The notes under the pieces were generated by a model. The model was not told the DNA's origin and made no database searches. It saw only the letters and a program-made list of their open reading frames with translations. Positions 1 through 12,080 of a DNA stretch of 64,000 bases are shown here, one piece after another. A program made the translations under genes and the position numbers. The DNA is from Anoplolepis gracilipes (lineage: Eukaryota; Arthropoda; Insecta; Hymenoptera; Formicidae), in NCBI RefSeq assembly GCF_047496725.1, contig NC_132972.1, forward strand, positions 5,510,001 through 5,574,000. The letters are read 5' to 3'. Positions within the stretch are counted from its first letter, which is position 1. Each line of letters opens with the position of its first letter.

Positions 1-1334
1 TGCGATATTCTTAACTATATTTTATGTATGCATTTATAGATATTTAAAGATTCTTTTTACCTTTTTGTTTTTGAAGACTTGACGAGACTTGATTAATGCA
101 ATGTAATAAAACGTAATACTACAGTTACAGAAAATACGCGATATACTTATGTATGTTTTCTTTCCGGCCTTTTCTCCGCAAGCATTAAATCTGGCTTTCA
201 CGAAAGTATCGGCGACCTTGAACTTAATTGCAATGTAACTAAAGAGCGCACGATCGATCGAACTCACCCGAAACTGTGTGAACTCGGTTGCAGTAATCTA
301 AACTTCATCGTATATAAAATTTCGACAGGAAAATTTCTGCGATACATAGTTCCAATCATCACTGCAATTTATTTCAACACAATATTCGCACAACAGATTC
401 ACATATCCTTTTTTAGAATTCATTTGATATCAAATCCTTTTATTAAAAAAAAAAAATATGATTTAAAATAACATACATAAATATTTGTACATCGTACAAG
501 TTCTCTTTTTTCATGAAAGGATTTAATATAAAATAATTTTGGTAATATTAAATAAAAAAATATGTTCCTTCTTTTTAAAATAACAAAATCTAACTTTTTT
601 ATCACTCTAAATATCATATATCAAAAAAATATTTCAACATCACGTGTCTTAGCCTATCAGTATCGCAAGAAATTTATATTCAGTGTATTTTTCAATATTA
701 AAAAATATTACTTTTTTGTATACATATATAAATTATACTACAAATAATTTCTAGAGATTATCAAATCATAATATTATATGCATTATATAAATTTTCTACA
801 TTTGCTACTGCAACTTGAAGAATTTGGCAAATATTTTATAAAAAAGAGTTGAGGTATTTATTTTCACGAAAAGATTGGCAATATATCTAATATAATATAT
901 AAGATTCGATTGAAAGGCGCGCAGTACTTATCTACAAATCTTGTAAAAAATTTTCTGCAAATTTTCCCTGTTCTTCATAAAAAATATTTTTCTTCAAAAT
1001 TTCAAATAAAGAGAATATATGTTAAAGATTTTTTGGTGCAACTTTCTAACGAGTTCTTTTTTTATTGTATGCATTTTCTAATGTTTTTTACTCGTGAAGA
1101 AGAAAAACACAGAGCCACTTAAGTTTGAAATATTAGATTCATAAATGTACTGAAAAAAATGAATAGATAATTTTTCGTAAGATAAATATTTTTTTTATTT
1201 GCATAACAATTTCATTTTTTGTTACTAAAAATAAAAAAAATATGTACTGTACATTCAATATTTTGTTAAAAATTGAATTGTAAACATTATATAAACAAAA
1301 ATAGATAACTCACAATTTGGTTTATCGATGAATT
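1..1334. other. AT-rich gene-free stretch
   Basis: Very AT-rich, with A/T runs and stop codons in all frames. The longest open frames (about 60-77 codons) are low-complexity and resemble nothing. I see no exon or RNA gene. Confidence 0.7.
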
Positions 1335-1480
1335 GCTTGCATTAAAAGCATCAGAAAGGGAATTTTTAAAAAATTCCCAGAATCAATAAAATTCCATGAT
1401 AAATATCTGATATCTTCAGATACAAAAAAATTCCTGACAATTCCAAGTTTTCTGTGTTTTTCCAGGGAGTAGACACCCTG
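1335..1480 (-). mobile_element. Fragment of a DNA element with CAGGGTGTCTACT terminus
   Basis: On the minus strand the sequence starts CAGGGTGTCTACTCCCTGG at 1480 and continues with the GGAAAA, TCAGGAATTT and GGAATTTT stretches typical of a widespread insect non-autonomous element with a hAT-like CAGGG end. The family likeness is from memory of such repeats. Only one end is recognisable, and no target-site duplication was found. Confidence 0.5.
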
Positions 1481-1582
1481 ATATTATATAATTGACATAA
1501 CGTATTTCATAAAAAAATCAACCTTCCGAATTCATGTCATACACACAATGACCCATTGTACACATATGTATATGTATATATG

Positions 1583-1938
1583 CACCGAAAAAAATTGTAT
1601 TCTCGAAACGTATATAAGAATATATTTTCTTTTTTGCGTGATATTTTTTAAAATACCTTATTTATTTATAAATTAAATCGAATTAAATAAAAACCGTATA
1701 TTTAACTTGTCAAAGTTGTCATCATAGCAAATGTCTACTTGTGAAATTTTTTGTTATCTTTGAAATTAATAATCAAATGTTAAATAATACAATAGTAAGA
1801 AAATATCATATTCAATATATATATATTACATGTTAAAAAATGACACTACTTTAATCTTTACAGATTTCTCTCTTAAATCAAAAGGATTCTTTTGACGCTT
1901 ATTTTAGAGAAAGATATAAAGATACAATTTTTTCGGTG
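1583..1938 (+). mobile_element. MITE with CACCGAAAAAA terminal inverted repeats, copy A
   Basis: The element runs from CACCGAAAAAAATTGTA to its mirror TACAATTTTTTCGGTG, 356 bp, with no coding capacity. The interior (TACCTTATTTAT, AACTTGTCAAAGTT, ATAGCAAATG, AAGAAAATAT, TTTCTCTCTTAAA) is shared with copies at 40 kb, 48.7 kb and 62 kb. The target duplication is not clear. Confidence 0.8.
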
Positions 1939-3327
1939 CACACATATATTACCACAAATACGTTACCTCGAGGATCCTTTGCTGCAGCGCGTGGCCATGC
2001 AAGTTGGCGGTGTCGGTTGCTGCAGCGTGATAAGCGCCGGAAGTAAGGGTGGCCGTCGCCGCGCCTCCCCCGCCGCCGGCGCCCAAATCTCGCGGTCGCG
2101 GCATCGGCGAGCTCGGCGTATCCCTGGCCATCTCTACGCACATGTAATAACAACAACACACGTCCGATAACATGCTTTCGTGAGTAATCGCGTGACGATG
2201 GACGGACGACCCGTGGTGATAATGATGATCGCCGGCGAGTTTCACGCTCGAACTTTCCGCGCGCGGATATCGCTCGAACGCGCTCGCTCGCTCCATGTAA
2301 ATCTTCATATTTTTTTGCCCCTCTTTTTACAAGATATATATTTCTCTTTTTTACAAAATATATATTTCTCCGTTTCTAATATCCAATTTTATATTAGATA
2401 TGTATTTATTAATCTATCTGTACTTATATTTTTTCTTATCTTTTCTTCGTAATTTCTTTGTAAAAACCGATTACGATCGGACATGATAAATTGACCGTCC
2501 GTTCGAGAAGAATTAATCTCGAATGAAATTTAGACAGCGATTTTGACGTCTGCAAAATAAACGCACTGTGCGAATATGTTTCTTTTTTTGTTTACAAAAC
2601 AGAATATATTATGTCGTAATTTGAGAAATGGAATATTTATTAGTTGGACTGAAAAGTCATAATAACTGGTATATATGAAATCCCGCTTCGAAACCGTCAT
2701 CGTTTCCCTCCTCACTTTCTGATGTCTCGATCTTTATCAATATTCGTCCATTAATACATGAGCGATATTTCACTTGCTACCAGCCAACTGTTGTCTTGAT
2801 GGTTCTTATCGATATTTATTCAACAGCACACGCTGCAATATTTCCACAATTTACATTTAATTTAAATATCGGAAAGAAATCAACACACACAACTAAAATC
2901 GTCGATGGTAATTTCTTCATATTTTGAAGTTTAAATTCTTGTTTTAAATATCTATCTTTCTCTCTCTCTCTCTCTCTTCGAAAAAGTTTTTAAAACGTTG
3001 TCAAATATGAAATATTGAGGAAGGCGAAGATTCTCGCCCATAAATAGTGGAAACAGCCAAAGTTTTTTTGCGTCCTTCGGGTTTGCTGGTTTCAAAAACA
3101 ATTTCAGTTTCTGGAAAACGCGCGATTACACTAATCCGTGCCAATTTCTATTCTTTTTTTTAATTTATTTTTTGTTAGGTGAGAGTAATTTTAAAACAGT
3201 CTGTCGAGTCGTGTAATTTGCGAGATGCGTAATTTCGTGAGAACGTTGATATCTGTCTTCTTGGGTCCTCTCACTGTGGCCGGCTCGGGAATAAAGAGAA
3301 CGAAAAACGATAAAAAAGCAAGGTGAC

Positions 3328-3328
<1 letters not shown>
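1939..3328. other. Gene-free stretch with a GC-rich patch at about 1966-2310
   Basis: The patch is rich in CG and carries overlapping open frames on both strands (about 90-119 codons), which is typical of GC-rich non-coding DNA. The rest is AT-rich, with a short CT tract at about 2958-2978. No gene is recognised. Confidence 0.65.

Positions 3329-3387
<59 letters not shown>
3329..3387. repeat. (CT)n microsatellite
   Basis: About 29 CT units in a row. It creates spurious Ser-Leu and Arg-Glu open frames on the two strands. Confidence 0.95.
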
Positions 3388-3390
<3 letters not shown>

Positions 3391-4560
3391 AATTATCACA
3401 CGACAATCGAAGAGAAAACTCGAGGAATTCGTGAGCGACCGCGCGTGTGTCGCGACGATGTTTATCGCCTCGTTATTCGTTCGCGGTGCGATAACGCGGC
3501 TATTTTTAGTGTTTATTACGCGCAATACACACACGTATACGCAACGCGCGCACGAACTGTCGCTTATCGCTCGATCGATTTGCAACGCAAGGTTCACATA
3601 CAGACCCGCACTCTCTATTTTCGCAATTTTTCTACGTTTCCGTTAAAAGTCTAAAATCAAAATTCTCCTAAGGACAATTTCACTCGAAATTTCGAGAGAA
3701 AGAGAAGACTCGCTGATTAATCACAGTACCTGTTTGACTTTTATCGTCGAATTTTGTAGGCAAGTTTAAACATTCTCGCACTACGACTAATTTATCGCAC
3801 ACGTGCCGCCGATGGGCGATGTGTCGTAATTGATCGGAAATTGCGCACTAAAAGCGATACGCTTCATTAGAAACTCAAGAGCCGCACGAGCGAATTTTAC
3901 ACTGTGACGAAATTCCAAGACGCGCGTGTCGCGATAAAGCGTTCACAGAGTCCGGTTATCAGCGTTGGAAGTCACAAGTTCAAGCTGCTCTTGACGCGAC
4001 GCACTCCTAGTTTTAGAATCAATACAAAATGCCTCGCTCACGATCGTGCCATGTTGGTCGAAAAAATATTTATTTCACCAACGATCCAGTGGCTTCTTCT
4101 CTCTCTCCTCGTGGTCGTCGTGCAACACGCGCGAGCTTCACAGGTGGGACTCGTTGTGTTTTCTCTTGACGGCGTCTCGCGACCTCGACGTGCGCGCGTG
4201 CAGGAAACGATGGCGACCGCGAGGAGGAGGAGGCTTATATATATCGCTCGGCAAAAGCAACGGTCAGCGCTAAATTTAGCTTGCGCTGGAAGCGATTACG
4301 CGAGCCAAGATGCGAGGTGAGAGAAACAGAGAGGGAGAAACTGTGACACATAAAAAAATAAGGAAGAGGGGAGCGGAAAAGATACGAAATCATCCCCCCT
4401 CCCCCCGATCTCGACTAGGAGCCGTTCTGATAATTTCTCATTATTCATGATGGATGTCAGTGTGTAGCGCATCGAAGTGGGAAGCCAGCAAGAGGATTCG
4501 CCAATCGCGTGATTGACGTTTTTGAACACGTGTGCTCTCTCTGCTCGACTACGCGTCGTG
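3388..4560. other. GC-richer CpG-containing patch, no gene recognised
   Basis: Elevated GC with many CG dinucleotides and overlapping open frames on both strands, the longest 138 codons at 3904-4320. None has a recognisable domain or a consistent codon pattern. It contains a MEF2-type CTATTTTTAG at 3500-3509. It may be regulatory. Confidence 0.5.
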
Positions 4561-6808
4561 CTTTGAGAGCGATGAATAATTTTTCGCCAGAGAAATATGT
4601 TAATTTGCTGCTAAAGCGTAATTATACGACGTATATAACGACACGAGTGAAGAGATAAAGAGATTTATTGTAGAAGTCAAGCTTTTGTACTTTTTTGAAA
4701 TCACGTGTCAACTTTGTACCGTCTATCCGTGACTTTTCCTTCGATCTTCACTCATATTCTAATAATGTGACCCGCAAAAAAGTATCCAAATCTTTTTTTC
4801 ATTGTATAACTTAATTATCATTTAATTTTGAATAACAATATTTTGTAAGCGAAGAATTGCTTCTCTGCTTTTGCTCCAACAAAGACAGACTATAATATAG
4901 GCTATACTAAAGAAATGCTCTATAAAGGCTAAATAAATGAAAAATTTATACTTGATACTTCTATTGAAAACTTCTATTTCTACTTCTTTAATGTTTATCG
5001 ATATAAATAAGCGTATGAAAATTTCTTTTCAAAAAAACTTTTGTGAAAAAAAAAGATGTTCTTACAGTTTGCTATTCAAACTACTATTCAAAATCGACCT
5101 TTATAATTTTATTCTTTAACCTTCATTTTATCTTTATTAAAATATGTATATATTTATTTCTATATATATATGTATATATTTTTCTGTTGCGTTATGACGA
5201 ATGTGATAAATGTGAAAGTGGTATATTTCCTGACAAATGACAAAGATATAATACAAAACCAAATCACAAAAATTTTAAACATTATTTTCTAATTAAACGT
5301 TAAATAAAATAATTAAAATAGATGTCAATATTATTTTTACTCAAAGTTAGATTTGTATTTAAAAGATTTATATAAATATGATATTATAAAATTTTCTTAA
5401 AAAAATATCAAAGATAATTATAAATAAGTTATTATAATTTATTATAATATATCGTTATAAATATTAATCAAAATTTGTAGTAATAAAAAAAATTTAACAT
5501 CAGCAAGACGCATAGTATGAATAAAAAAATATTCTGATACAATGTAAAAAATATTCTGATACAATATTTTCCTCAAAATTAAATTGTTCTCTCTTCTCAA
5601 CCTTTTTTCTTACTATACATTGATACATTATACTTTATGAGTTTTATACAAGTTTTATAGTGATTTTGTAGAGTAATATTAAAATCAGATATGTTTCAAA
5701 GAGTTCTATCTCTAAATCTTTATGACAAAATGTATGCAGATATATAAAGGGACTTCTATAGTATTATATATTCATAGCTTACATTGTACAGAAGAATAGA
5801 AAATAACTTCATTTTTGTAAGTATTACGTATGCTCTTCATGTCAAGGATCAAACGTATGTAAGTATATTACTTTACTTTCGTGTTTCGTTCAAGTGCCGA
5901 AAAATGATGAAAAAATTCTATTTTATAACGCTCAAGATTATCGGATCTGAAGTGTGGAAATAAAAGTTTAAAAATGTGGATATAAAAAGACAAATATTTG
6001 AAAAAATTAATCGCAAAATGTGCGAAACACAAGTTTAATGCCGCGTTTTAATAGACTTCGATAAATTTAGATACATTGATAATCGTGCGTGAATAATAAT
6101 ACGTATGTGTACGCGCGTGGGAACACGCGCATGTACGTATTACGTCTATCTATACACGTGCGCAACAAAATAAAATTATTACGTCAATTCTTAATCGCTC
6201 ATCATATTATATCTTTTTCTCGGATATTTTTCTTTTTTCATTATGTAACGAGATATATGTCTCTTTGAATATGCTCGTGTAATTATGCTAATCATCATGC
6301 GTCGCATATTTAGTATCGTGCTCTGAATAAAATTTCTTTATCTGTAAACCTTTATTTAGGTATTACATGTATAGTATATAGCATTATATATATATATATG
6401 CATTACATTATAAAAATATGTATTACTTAATTCTTATATTAAGTATCACTTAATTCTTTAACTCACATTTATTAAATGCATTTCACAGATCAATAACACG
6501 TGTAACACGTAGTACAAACGTCAAAAGGAATATATAATACCTAATTGATTAATTCAATATTCTTGATTTGCAAATTTTATGAGAATAATATCTTTAAAGA
6601 ATTTTTGTTCAGTAAATAGTTTGTAATATCTAAGAATAATATTTTATATGCAGTACTCTTTTAGAATACAAATATACTTTATATTATTTTAATATTTTTT
6701 ACTCTCTTATTAATGCATATTTTTTTACTACTCTAACTTATCTGTAAGTAAAAAAAATGATTGATATTAATATTAATGTTTTATTATACACAAGAGAGAT
6801 TTATAACG
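4561..6808. other. AT-rich gene-free stretch
   Basis: Strongly AT-rich. It has a short direct duplication containing ATATTCTGATACAAT at about 5523-5566 and an AT run near 6388. I see no coding sequence. Confidence 0.7.
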
Positions 6809-6833
6809 AAAAAAAAAAAAAAAAAAAAAAAAA
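6809..6833. repeat. A25 homopolymer
   Basis: Twenty-five consecutive A. No retro-element body was identified next to it. Confidence 0.9.
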
Positions 6834-9800
6834 CAGAAAGATCAGTTATCGTATTTACGAAAATAGTAATACCAACCGAATGGCAAAATTGAGGATTGGC
6901 TCAGCAAACTCGAAATTTATATTATAGATGCGCAAACAGTTTGGCGGTAATATACCTCTCCCTCCCTTCGTATGCGCCTCCCACGTCGATTATGGTTATA
7001 CCGGTTATACCAGTTATACCAGTTATTATGACTTGGAAATAACATTTGTGTTCCTAAAATCTGTTTTCGCCATTTCTTTATCCTTTTCCCTTTGCGGCTG
7101 CTGCCTTTCGAGACAGTTATGTTCGGAACCGGATATATTTAGAAACGAATTAAACTTATAAACAAACAATTTTTTAGAATTTTAACATAACATTTCCAAA
7201 ACGTATGATTCACCATTGCTTAATCAACATGTTGGCAAATAATAGTTGCCAACTTATTGTTAGATTGTATGCGTCTAAATATATCGCGCTCAATATCATA
7301 TACAGTACAGCTTCTACAACTTCAATCCGAAACAAAAGTTCAATTTGAAAACCGAAAATCTTAAAATGATATTGATTAATAAAGAATCAATTCTAATAAA
7401 TTTATCAATTGTTGACACTGTCTACAATCTATGTATGAGTGTTTCTCTGAGAAGTTACAAATTATATATACTTTCAATTTTCGAATCTTCACATATAAAA
7501 TATATACATATATATTTTTTACAATCACGCGATTTTTATTTAAAATTTAAAAACTACGATAATTTGAAAATACTACGTTTAGTTTAAAATTGTAGAAACG
7601 GCACGATAATTAAATTTGTATACATAATTTGTTAAAGAAAAAAACTGCATCGATCAACGAAAATTTGAGATAACAGTAGCAAAAATGCTTACCCTTTTGA
7701 GGCAGATGCGTGAAGGCGGACGTGATCTCGACACTTCTGTAGCCCACGTCTTCTGAAACAAATGACAAGCGTTTTACAAAACTGAGGTAAATACAGAAAA
7801 AAAACAGTAAATATTAGCTCGTTGCACTATCAAGCGCAATCACAAATTCACAAATAAATATTGCAATTTGTACGAGAAGCCGTCGATATGCATAAATAAT
7901 GGCAAACTGCCGATTGACGTCAGCCTATTTGAATTACGAGTAAGAGATGCCCCGAGCAAACTATCGTGAACTATTATATCACGATTGATGATAGCGATGG
8001 CGTCGCATACTTCAATTACAACCGGTCAGCTTATCTTGGATCGTAGATTCTTGTGACCGTACGCAGTTTCCATTCGATTTTCTACACGTGGATAATGAAG
8101 TAAAAAAAAAAAAAAAAAAATAAAAATGATATACAAGTATTTATATCTTAAAATAAGAATGAAGAAAAATTGATTATATTAAGCATGATACATCTATCTT
8201 CTTGTGTATAATTTTACATAAAATTACTCAAGTTTTGAATTAAAAACTTGAAATGGGTAAAACTGTAAACTAAGAGAATTATTAATTTTTAATAGTTTCA
8301 ATTTTAGATTCGTACATTTCAATTGAAGACTTTAATTTCCTGTCAGCTTAATTTACATCTATAGAAATCAATGACAGAGAAATCTAAAAAAGACAAAATG
8401 TTCTTATCTGAAAACTGATAATTAAATTTCGAGTGATCTACAAATTTGAGAAAAATGCATATACTGATAATAAGTTTATTTATACTAAACCTACTTATCC
8501 TTCTCCTTGTATCATGCAATTATTTCTTACATGATGCATAGGTGAAATCTTTCTAACTTGCCATTTTTAATCATACGAGAATTAATAATTGAATTTTGTT
8601 CCACAGACTTATTTTATTAAATGCTCTCTAATGCGAGAGAAAATATGATCATGAGATGCATTGTGCGCCGGTTCTGTGCTAATCTTGAACGCAAGTCGAG
8701 CTGCCCTGTGATTAGATAAAGCACACCATCACGTCCTTTTCGTGCGTTTCATCTAAAACGTCTCGCTTACTACAAACCTGAGATGATGTCGCGTTATTCT
8801 CAGATTTCAAGCGGCGAGCGGGCGAGCCAATAAATGGTGAACCTTATCGTCGCAACTTAAGATGAGATGGTTATCAGGCCCTTATCATACGTATCTTGTT
8901 ATCGATTATTAAAAAAAAAAATTCCGAATAAACAAACGCTCACAAAAATTCCAATAATCGCTCTGGTCGTATAACTTCAAGGCAAAGATCTATTGTTCAA
9001 AAACTATTGCTTCGGAAATGCATTATACTATCTTGTGTTTCATACTTTATATATGTTAATTAGACTGTCAAAATATAATAACTCTTCAGTTTTTGTATTT
9101 AAATAGTACGTATATATAATTTAAAAAAGTAAGGGAAAAATAATTCATTACAGATGGATTTTAAAAGTTTTAATAGGCATACGAAAAACATTCATCAGTT
9201 TTAATTATAATATTTTAATTAAAAAAAGACTTTATTAAAGAAATTATTTGACCGATATAAAATTTATGGATTTCGTTTTAGATATCAGAAAATTGTGGTT
9301 ATCTACGCATCGAATGACAATGGTTACTGAATCAAATGGAACTGGAATCGGTTCAGAAAATAAATTGTGCGATTTAATTTTCATCTGCGATATGTGTATG
9401 CATTTATAATAAAAAATATTTTTGAAAAATTCGATCAATATAAAGTGCAAGTAAATATGAAAACAAAAAAAAAAAAAAAACGTTCTCGTTGATTATTAGA
9501 TATTATAGATGATATCGTTCTATCTAATCTATCGTTGTGCAGCTTCTTTTGTTCATTCGATTCGAATAAATCTACGCGTATAATACCATAATCACAAAGT
9601 CACCCAGTCTATTTTTAGTCGAAGGCCGTAATAGTCCGACGAGTGCCGGTACAGTCATCGCGATGACCTTAGCATCGAGCACGCCTCTGATCTATTATTA
9701 TTGAAGATTAATCACCATTTTATCGGCTATGGTTTGTTATACCTGAATGGCCCGCATAATTCGTGATTACATAGCGAAATAGTTTGAGCGCAATCATGTT

Positions 9801-11500
9801 TCGAAAGTTCCATATTTTAAGAGAATAAATATGTATACTCTTATATCACGGTTCTTGATACAATCACTCAATTGATGTTTTAACTATTCTATCGAATTTA
9901 AAAAAAATCTTTGGCTAAAAATATCCTTTTAATGTTTTATAGATTTCAAAAAAATTCAAATTTAGTATTAAAAAATATGTTAAAATATTCTCAAAATATT
10001 TTGGACATTTTTTATAAAATATTTTAATTGAGTGAGACATCTTCAGAATTAAATTAATAATATATCAATTTCTTTATAAATAATTAAGTAAGACAAAAAT
10101 AAAATTTGATTTAATAAAATCTCATATGGGAGAAAAAAATATGTAAAGCAGCCTATAAAGGATAAATAAGTTTTGATGACATAGTATGACATTTATATAA
10201 ATTTAATTAAAAATTTTTACGACAAACTAATTTTAAAAGTTACGACGAATGCATTATAAGCGCCATCATCACGTATCCTTTGTTGCGATGTATTTATAGA
10301 ACGATGACTCTATTGAGGCAAAGAGCTAATAAATATTGATAATAATCGCTATATACATGCGTATATGTTTCTCGTCAATCTCGAAAAATACCGCAGCGAT
10401 TTTAAATGCAAGCGAAACCGATAAGTCGCGGCAAAGTCGATTGTGTTCGGGTTCCTTTGTCATTTGCGATAAAGTGAGATCAGGCTAAAAATTTATAGAA
10501 TGTTCTTTTAAAACGCCTACTTGACCCCAATAACAATATCATAATCCAGAAGAAAAATCTAAAGCTAATAAAATTGCGCAAAACGGATAATTTATCAAAT
10601 ATTTTTATCAAATCCTTGCAAGTTTCATAAAAAAGCTCGCCAAAGCTCGTAAAATCTGATTGGTATTCTCACTAAAGATCATAAAAAGCGATCATTTTGT
10701 TTATCATTGCGCAAGTCCACAGTTAATGGAAATTTACGGTCGAATAAAGAGACTTTTACGATCACACTACATCCTTCCTTTTCAAATTATCTTCAAGTAA
10801 TGTTTAAAAAAACACAATAATAGCGTACATAGTCAAAATATGTGTATATAATATTCACACACAAGATAACCGTACAAGACTTTAATAACTTCGATTTTTT
10901 AAGTATTTAAATATTTATTATATAATATTCTCTCATCACTATATCCTGTATTTAAATAAGAAAATATAATAATATTGTAGATGAAAAAAATCTATTCTAT
11001 GTGTGACGTATAAAATATGCAGTTTGTATTTTCAAAGGATAAAAAAAGTACAATTTTTACCTTTTAGATTGGCTTTTCTAAAAAATTGACAATTGAGCTG
11101 AAAAACTAATTAATATTATTTATATGAAAATTAATGTAAATATTAAACAGTGAGACTCATTCAATAATTTCAAGTAATAAGTTCATAAATGTAATAAATA
11201 TTTAATTAATATTTAATAATTCTCATTGATCTAAATATCACAAGCTTGTAAAATATTCTATCCGTCGGAAAATATCCGTATCAAATTTGCCGTATTAAAT
11301 TTTATAAATCTTTTTTCGCTAAAATTGTTACGAAGTTATCATAATGTAGTCATGTAGTTTTTATCTCTATTAAAATGGTGAGGTCAACAATTTTTAGTCG
11401 AGTAATTAGTGTAATCTTGTCATCTTTATAAACAGCTTAATAAGCTATAATTCATAATAGCATTACTGAAGATAAATTTTGCGAAGAGCTCGTCAAGTTT
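6834..11500. other. Gene-free stretch with small repeats
   Basis: Mostly AT-rich. It holds a 9-base tandem repeat (unit GGTTATACC) at about 6994-7027, an A-run near 8102-8120, another near 9466-9480, and a MEF2-type CTATTTTTAG at 9609-9618. GATA-rich spots occur near 8.7-8.9 kb. No exon is recognised. Confidence 0.65.
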
Positions 11501-12080
11501 GCTATCACCTAGATTTATCCAAGAAGAATCTGTATACCAGTCTCTGAAGGAGACTGATCGAGTCCCTCAAACTTCCGTTCCGGATTTTTCGGCCACGGCA
11601 CCGAAATCGCTCGGAAGGATCCGAACTGGCTACGAAAGAATGCACCGGCCAGTAAGCTGGTTGCAGCGTCTACGGTGAAGCGAAATGGGATGACGCGACG
11701 GAGAGAAGAGGAAGGTGAGCGAGATGAGCGCCGTGAGTTAGTGAGCGAGTAAGTTAGTGCACGAGCGAGGGAGCGAACGAGTGTACGAGCCGAGGTCACT
11801 GCACGGCGCATTCCTTCGAGTCAAGTCCAAGGTTAATCCCGAGGAAGAGGGCTCCTTCGCCGCCCTGTTAGTCCTCTCTCTTTACTTTGGTGTGCATCAC
11901 GCCACCGTAGTCTCTCTTACGCGCGTTTCCGTTCCTCTTCGGCGCAGAGATGCGCCGGTAAAAGTATGAGGCAACCTCTCGATGCGGTTTGTCCAAGCAT
12001 ACGTGACGAAAAAGATCGTTAACGCGGATTTTGCTTCGCAACAGATTCAAGTATATAACTGAAGTAGTTTGTCAGAATTA
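11501..12080. other. GC-richer CpG patch, no gene recognised
   Basis: Higher GC with open frames on both strands (98 codons minus, 70 codons plus) that overlap and lack any recognisable motif. Possible regulatory sequence or untranslated exon. Confidence 0.45.

Noticed and set aside
5381..5470. AT-rich self-complementary stretch as a structured RNA
   Set aside because: The complementarity is explained by ATTATAA/TTATAAT repetition in very AT-rich DNA.
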